From contig NC_092350.1 of the NCBI RefSeq assembly GCF_963676685.1, positions 8,855,486 through 8,919,485 of the forward strand: DNA of 64,000 bases, written 5' to 3'. Source of the stretch: Mytilus edulis. Its lineage: Eukaryota; Mollusca; Bivalvia; Mytilida; Mytilidae. The notes below the pieces were generated by a model. The model was not told the DNA's origin, did not search any database, and worked only from the letters and a program-made list of their open reading frames with translations. This document shows, in pieces, positions 60,855 through 64,000 of this stretch (positions within the stretch are counted from its first letter, which is position 1; each line of letters begins with the position of its first letter). The translations under genes were made by a program, and so were the position numbers.

Positions 60855-60990
60855 ACGAACTGAAGGACACCTACGGGTGCGGGAGTGTCTCGCTTCATTG
60901 AAGACCCATTGGTGGCCTTCGACTGTTGTCTGCTCTATGGTCGTTGTGTTGTCAATTTGACACATTCCTCATTTCCTTTCTCAATTTTAT
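60855..60990 (+). mobile_element. Family D dispersed repeat, copy 4
   Basis: GAAGGACACCTACGGGTGCG, GGTGGCCTTCGACTGTTGTC and TTGACACATTCCTCATTTCC. Confidence 0.6.
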
Positions 60991-60999
60991 TTTTAAGAT

Positions 61000-62420
61000 A
61001 ACGTTAAGGAGAGAAAAGAAAAACGAAAAAAAGACAAAAAATATATATACAACGTAAACATAGAAACCGTAGACTGAGCAACAAGAACTCTAGAATGGTA
61101 ATCAGATTCTCCTCCACATGACTATGGCACCCGTTGTGTCTAATAAGTGTAGACCAATTATATAACATGAATTGTTATGCTTACAGGACAAATATTCTGT
61201 CTACACTCCACGATTTAAGTTTGGATTTATACATTTTACATTGACCTTTTTGCATCTTAAAGAACGATCTTGTGTGACCAAAAACAAGAATTTTGACCTT
61301 CGATTTTAGTTTTATTTTAGATGAAAAGTTATTTGAATTGAAGAACAAGCTCATTTACACCATTGTTTTACATGTCTTTCAAAAGTAAGCTTTCCGTAAA
61401 GAAAAAAAACACGATATTTTTTATGGCTACCGTTTCTGTAGAATTGAGTATTATTGATAGTTTTCAGAGCTTTGGATAAGTATTGATTGTTGCAAAATTG
61501 ACGTTATGAGAGAACATACCAAGAGTTTTACCATTTTAAAAAACTCATTAAAAGCCATATAAGTACATTGTGTACATAATAAAGTTACTTATCAAACAAA
61601 AGTAACTAGGAACGACCTCTTGGCAGCTTTATAATTTTGATTATTTTAACAATTAGTCTTCCAGACGAACATGTTCATTACATAAAACATGTTCTAAATC
61701 TGCTCTCTTAATATTCTTAGAAACAGATATATAAGAGAATATGCAGAGTTTTTCACCAGAATCTGTTAAATATGAGTGATTGATTGTTGTTTACTTAATG
61801 CCCATGTGACAAAGTTCATGGATAATTACAACAAGTTTACAATTTATAAAATAGGTTTCGTAATGCAAGGGTTGTCTGAGAAAATACAGAAATCTACCAA
61901 AGACATCGGTTGGATAAGAAGCTACTGACTTGGGACAGGCCTCTATTGAAATGGTGGGTAATACATATTTGCGAGTGCTCAATGATTCCTTCTACTTGAG
62001 ATAGGCCTTTTTTACGTATATGGGTTAGGTTTACTTGAAAACGCTCAAGATTCCCTCTACTTCATCTAGTCTGCGCTCAATAAAATCTTAATACGATGGA
62101 TAGTATAGAAATTGTCATAATACTGTTTAAACTGATAGAGTAGGTAATACGGCAAAATTAAGTGTTGACAACCAGAAGAAGTAATGAATGCATGTGTTTA
62201 TAAATCTGAAAGATCTATTAGAAATCTCCAATTTTTTATTTGTTACTTACATTGTCTTGATAGGTTGTCATTCGTTTCTTCGTTCTTAATTTTTATATCA
62301 TTCGTCTCTATTCTTTCTTTATTTGCCAAAAATTCACTTCTCCCTATATTTTAGAAACCTATTGATAAGTTAGTAGTCTATACACGTGAATGAGGGTCTG
62401 GATGAGGTATACTCAATGCG
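61000..62420. other. Intergenic stretch between the two genes
   Basis: No coding stretch, exon-like segment or clear repeat copy is recognised here. Confidence 0.4.
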
Positions 62421-62424
62421 CGTC

Positions 62425-62845
62425 AACTTTGTTCTTGTTTGGCTTTTTAACTGTTTTGATATGAGCGTCACTGATGAGTCTTATGTAGACGAAACGCGCG
62501 TCTGGCGTACTAATTTATGATGCCACTGCTGGTGGACGTTTCTTCCCCGAGGCTATCACCAGTCCAGTAGCCAACACTTCGGTGTTGACATGAATATCAA
62601 TTATGTGGTCATTTCCTGTTTACAAAACTTTGAATTTTGCGAAAAACTAAGGATTTTTTTATCCAGCTGGCATAGATTACCTTAGCCGTAATTGGCACAA
62701 CTTTTTTGATTTTGGATCCTCAATGCTTTTCAACTTTGTACTTGTTTAGCTATAAATATTTTGATATGAGCATCACGGGTGAGTCATATGTAAACGAAAC
62801 ACGCGTCTGGCGTACTAATTTATAATCCTGGTACCATTGATAATA
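62425..62845 (-). mobile_element. Family B repeat, inverted, one unit plus part of a second
   Basis: In reverse orientation, GACGAAACGCGCGTCTGGCG occurs at about 62488 and a variant GAAACACGCGTCTGGCGTAC at about 62797. Between them lies the body with TGCCACTGCTGGTGGACG. The head-to-tail arrangement explains why this family often shows the same terminal sequence at both ends. Confidence 0.7.
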
Positions 62846-63373
62846 TTATACAGAATAGAATATAATAGATAAAAAGAACAGAACGAATTTATGAATTGTA
62901 AAGAAAAGAGAAAAATAGGCAAACAAAATTAGAAATCTGTTTTGCCTATTTTTCTCTATCCTTGACTATTTATAAATCAGTGTAGAAAGTAATACGTGAA
63001 TGCAGATTGTTTTTCTTTTGAAAAAGAATTTTTTTCTTCAAATTGATAACATGCGGCGTACATTATATCAACTTGACATTAAAATTTTACAAGATTGATT
63101 TACGAAGTTTCTGCTGTCTTATCTATATTTTATTACATTCTTTCAATCATGGTTAATAATATTATATAATGATATAGATTATTGTACATGAAAACTACTA
63201 AAGATATAATTTATATTCATCTTCAAACGATTATTGATTGTCGATTTTATAATGCACTGATTGGAAGAGAACTTGCATAACAGTTTTTACAAATGTAGAG
63301 CGACCAACCAATTCTTAACCTTTATTTCAAGATAGTGTTGCGTGAACAGACAGAAAGCAGGATAGTTTTAGAC

Positions 63374-63676
63374 ATGAAATATTTCAACTTTACTTTTTTA
63401 TATCTTTTGTTTGAGATTTTCTATGTTGGAACACACTCGATTGCATCAATGAAACTGTTAAGAGGAAAAATGTTAGAGGGATCACGAATTATGAATTTCA
63501 AAATGCCTACGCTTTACCAATGTACAACCTTGTGTCTTTCGATTCAACCATGCATGTCAATTAACTTTTATCGAGGACAAAACACGTGTGATATCAATGA
63601 TAAAGCTAATCAGGGTGAACTGAAGACCGATAGTTCTGGAAGCTTCACCTACATAGAACGGAAAGATATGCCTAAG
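63374..63676 (+). CDS. Secreted PAN/apple-like protein, first exon (partial)
   Basis: The ATG at 63374 starts 101 codons and the exon ends at AAG|GTAAAA. Residues about 1-22 form a hydrophobic signal peptide (MKYFNFTFLYLLFEIFYVG...). Then comes a Cys pattern (YQCTTLCLSIQPCMSINFY ... NTCDIND) with the spacing of a PAN/apple domain, a disulfide-bonded module used for protein or carbohydrate binding. The frame is open a little upstream but has no earlier ATG. The rest of the gene lies beyond the window, so the full product is unknown. It shares strand with the giant gene and is about 3.5 kb downstream. Confidence 0.7.
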
Positions 63677-63683
63677 GTAAAAG

Positions 63684-64000
63684 GTTTCCAATCAGCAGCT
63701 AAGAGGTAGTAGGCATTTTATCAGTAGAAGTGAATTCTGTATAGTAGTCGATGTAGTACTGTAGTAAAATAGTAAAGAATTAGATGTATTAAAAGAGTAG
63801 TTGTTTCCAATCAGCAGCGAAGAGGTAGTAGGCATTTTATCAGTAGAAATGACCTCTGTGTAGTAGTAGAATAGTACGGTAGTAAAATAGTAAAGAATTA
63901 GACGTATTAAAGAAGTAGTTGTTTCCAATCAGCAGCTAAGAGGTAGTATGCATTTTATCAGTAGAAGTGACTTCTTTATAGAAGTAGATGTAGTCCTGTA
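63684..64000. repeat. 118-119-bp minisatellite
   Basis: GTTTCCAATCAGCAGC begins units at 63684, 63803 and 63921; the third unit runs off the window. The units differ by few bases. It starts seven bases after the donor of the PAN-like exon. Confidence 0.9.

Noticed and set aside
1..64000. Bacterial or viral origin, operons or a prophage.
   Set aside because: Spliced genes, LINE, SINE and Tc1-type elements show animal nuclear DNA.

Overview
The window reads as animal nuclear DNA, most likely from a bivalve mollusc and probably a Mytilus-type mussel. It is AT-rich and intron-rich, and it is full of dispersed repeat families that I recognise as typical of mussel genomes. This assignment is from pattern recognition; no database search was run.

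Almost the whole window (about 1.5 to 59.9 kb, + strand) is the 3' part of one giant gene. I placed 42 exons by splice sites and reading-frame continuity. All 41 junctions keep one open frame of about 2,819 codons, ending at a TAA at 59868-59870. The 5' end lies upstream of the window. The protein is a chain of roughly 21-22 diverged fibronectin-III-like modules. Each module has an early tryptophan motif (WxGFxDxxSGI, often followed by VG..PG.DDI), a late strand of the type YYVTVKAxNxAG, and a linker of the type SDGVxVDxTPP. Three insertions break the pattern: a Cys cluster in exon 3, a second Cys cluster in exon 30, and a jelly-roll-like (CBM/DUF642-like) domain held in one 777-nt exon (exon 37). 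No C-terminal membrane segment is present, so a secreted or matrix protein is the simplest reading. Its function is unknown.

The introns hold a dense set of mobile elements: a decayed L1/Tx1-like LINE (2.6-5.4 kb) carrying a nested repeat; four copies of a pearl/Helentron-like family, one with a 16-copy array of a 166-bp monomer (48.8-51.5 kb); a Tc1/mariner derivative (23.7-25.0 kb); a Harbinger-like element (25.35-26.64 kb); a TTAA-flanked MITE; a 1.23-kb element with CTTCAGCG arrays at both ends; four fold-back palindromes; and several SINE-like families.

From 59.9 to 63.3 kb the DNA is intergenic and repeat-bearing. At 63374 a second + strand gene begins. Its first exon encodes a signal peptide and a PAN/apple-like Cys domain, and a 118-119-bp minisatellite starts in the intron just after it and runs off the window.
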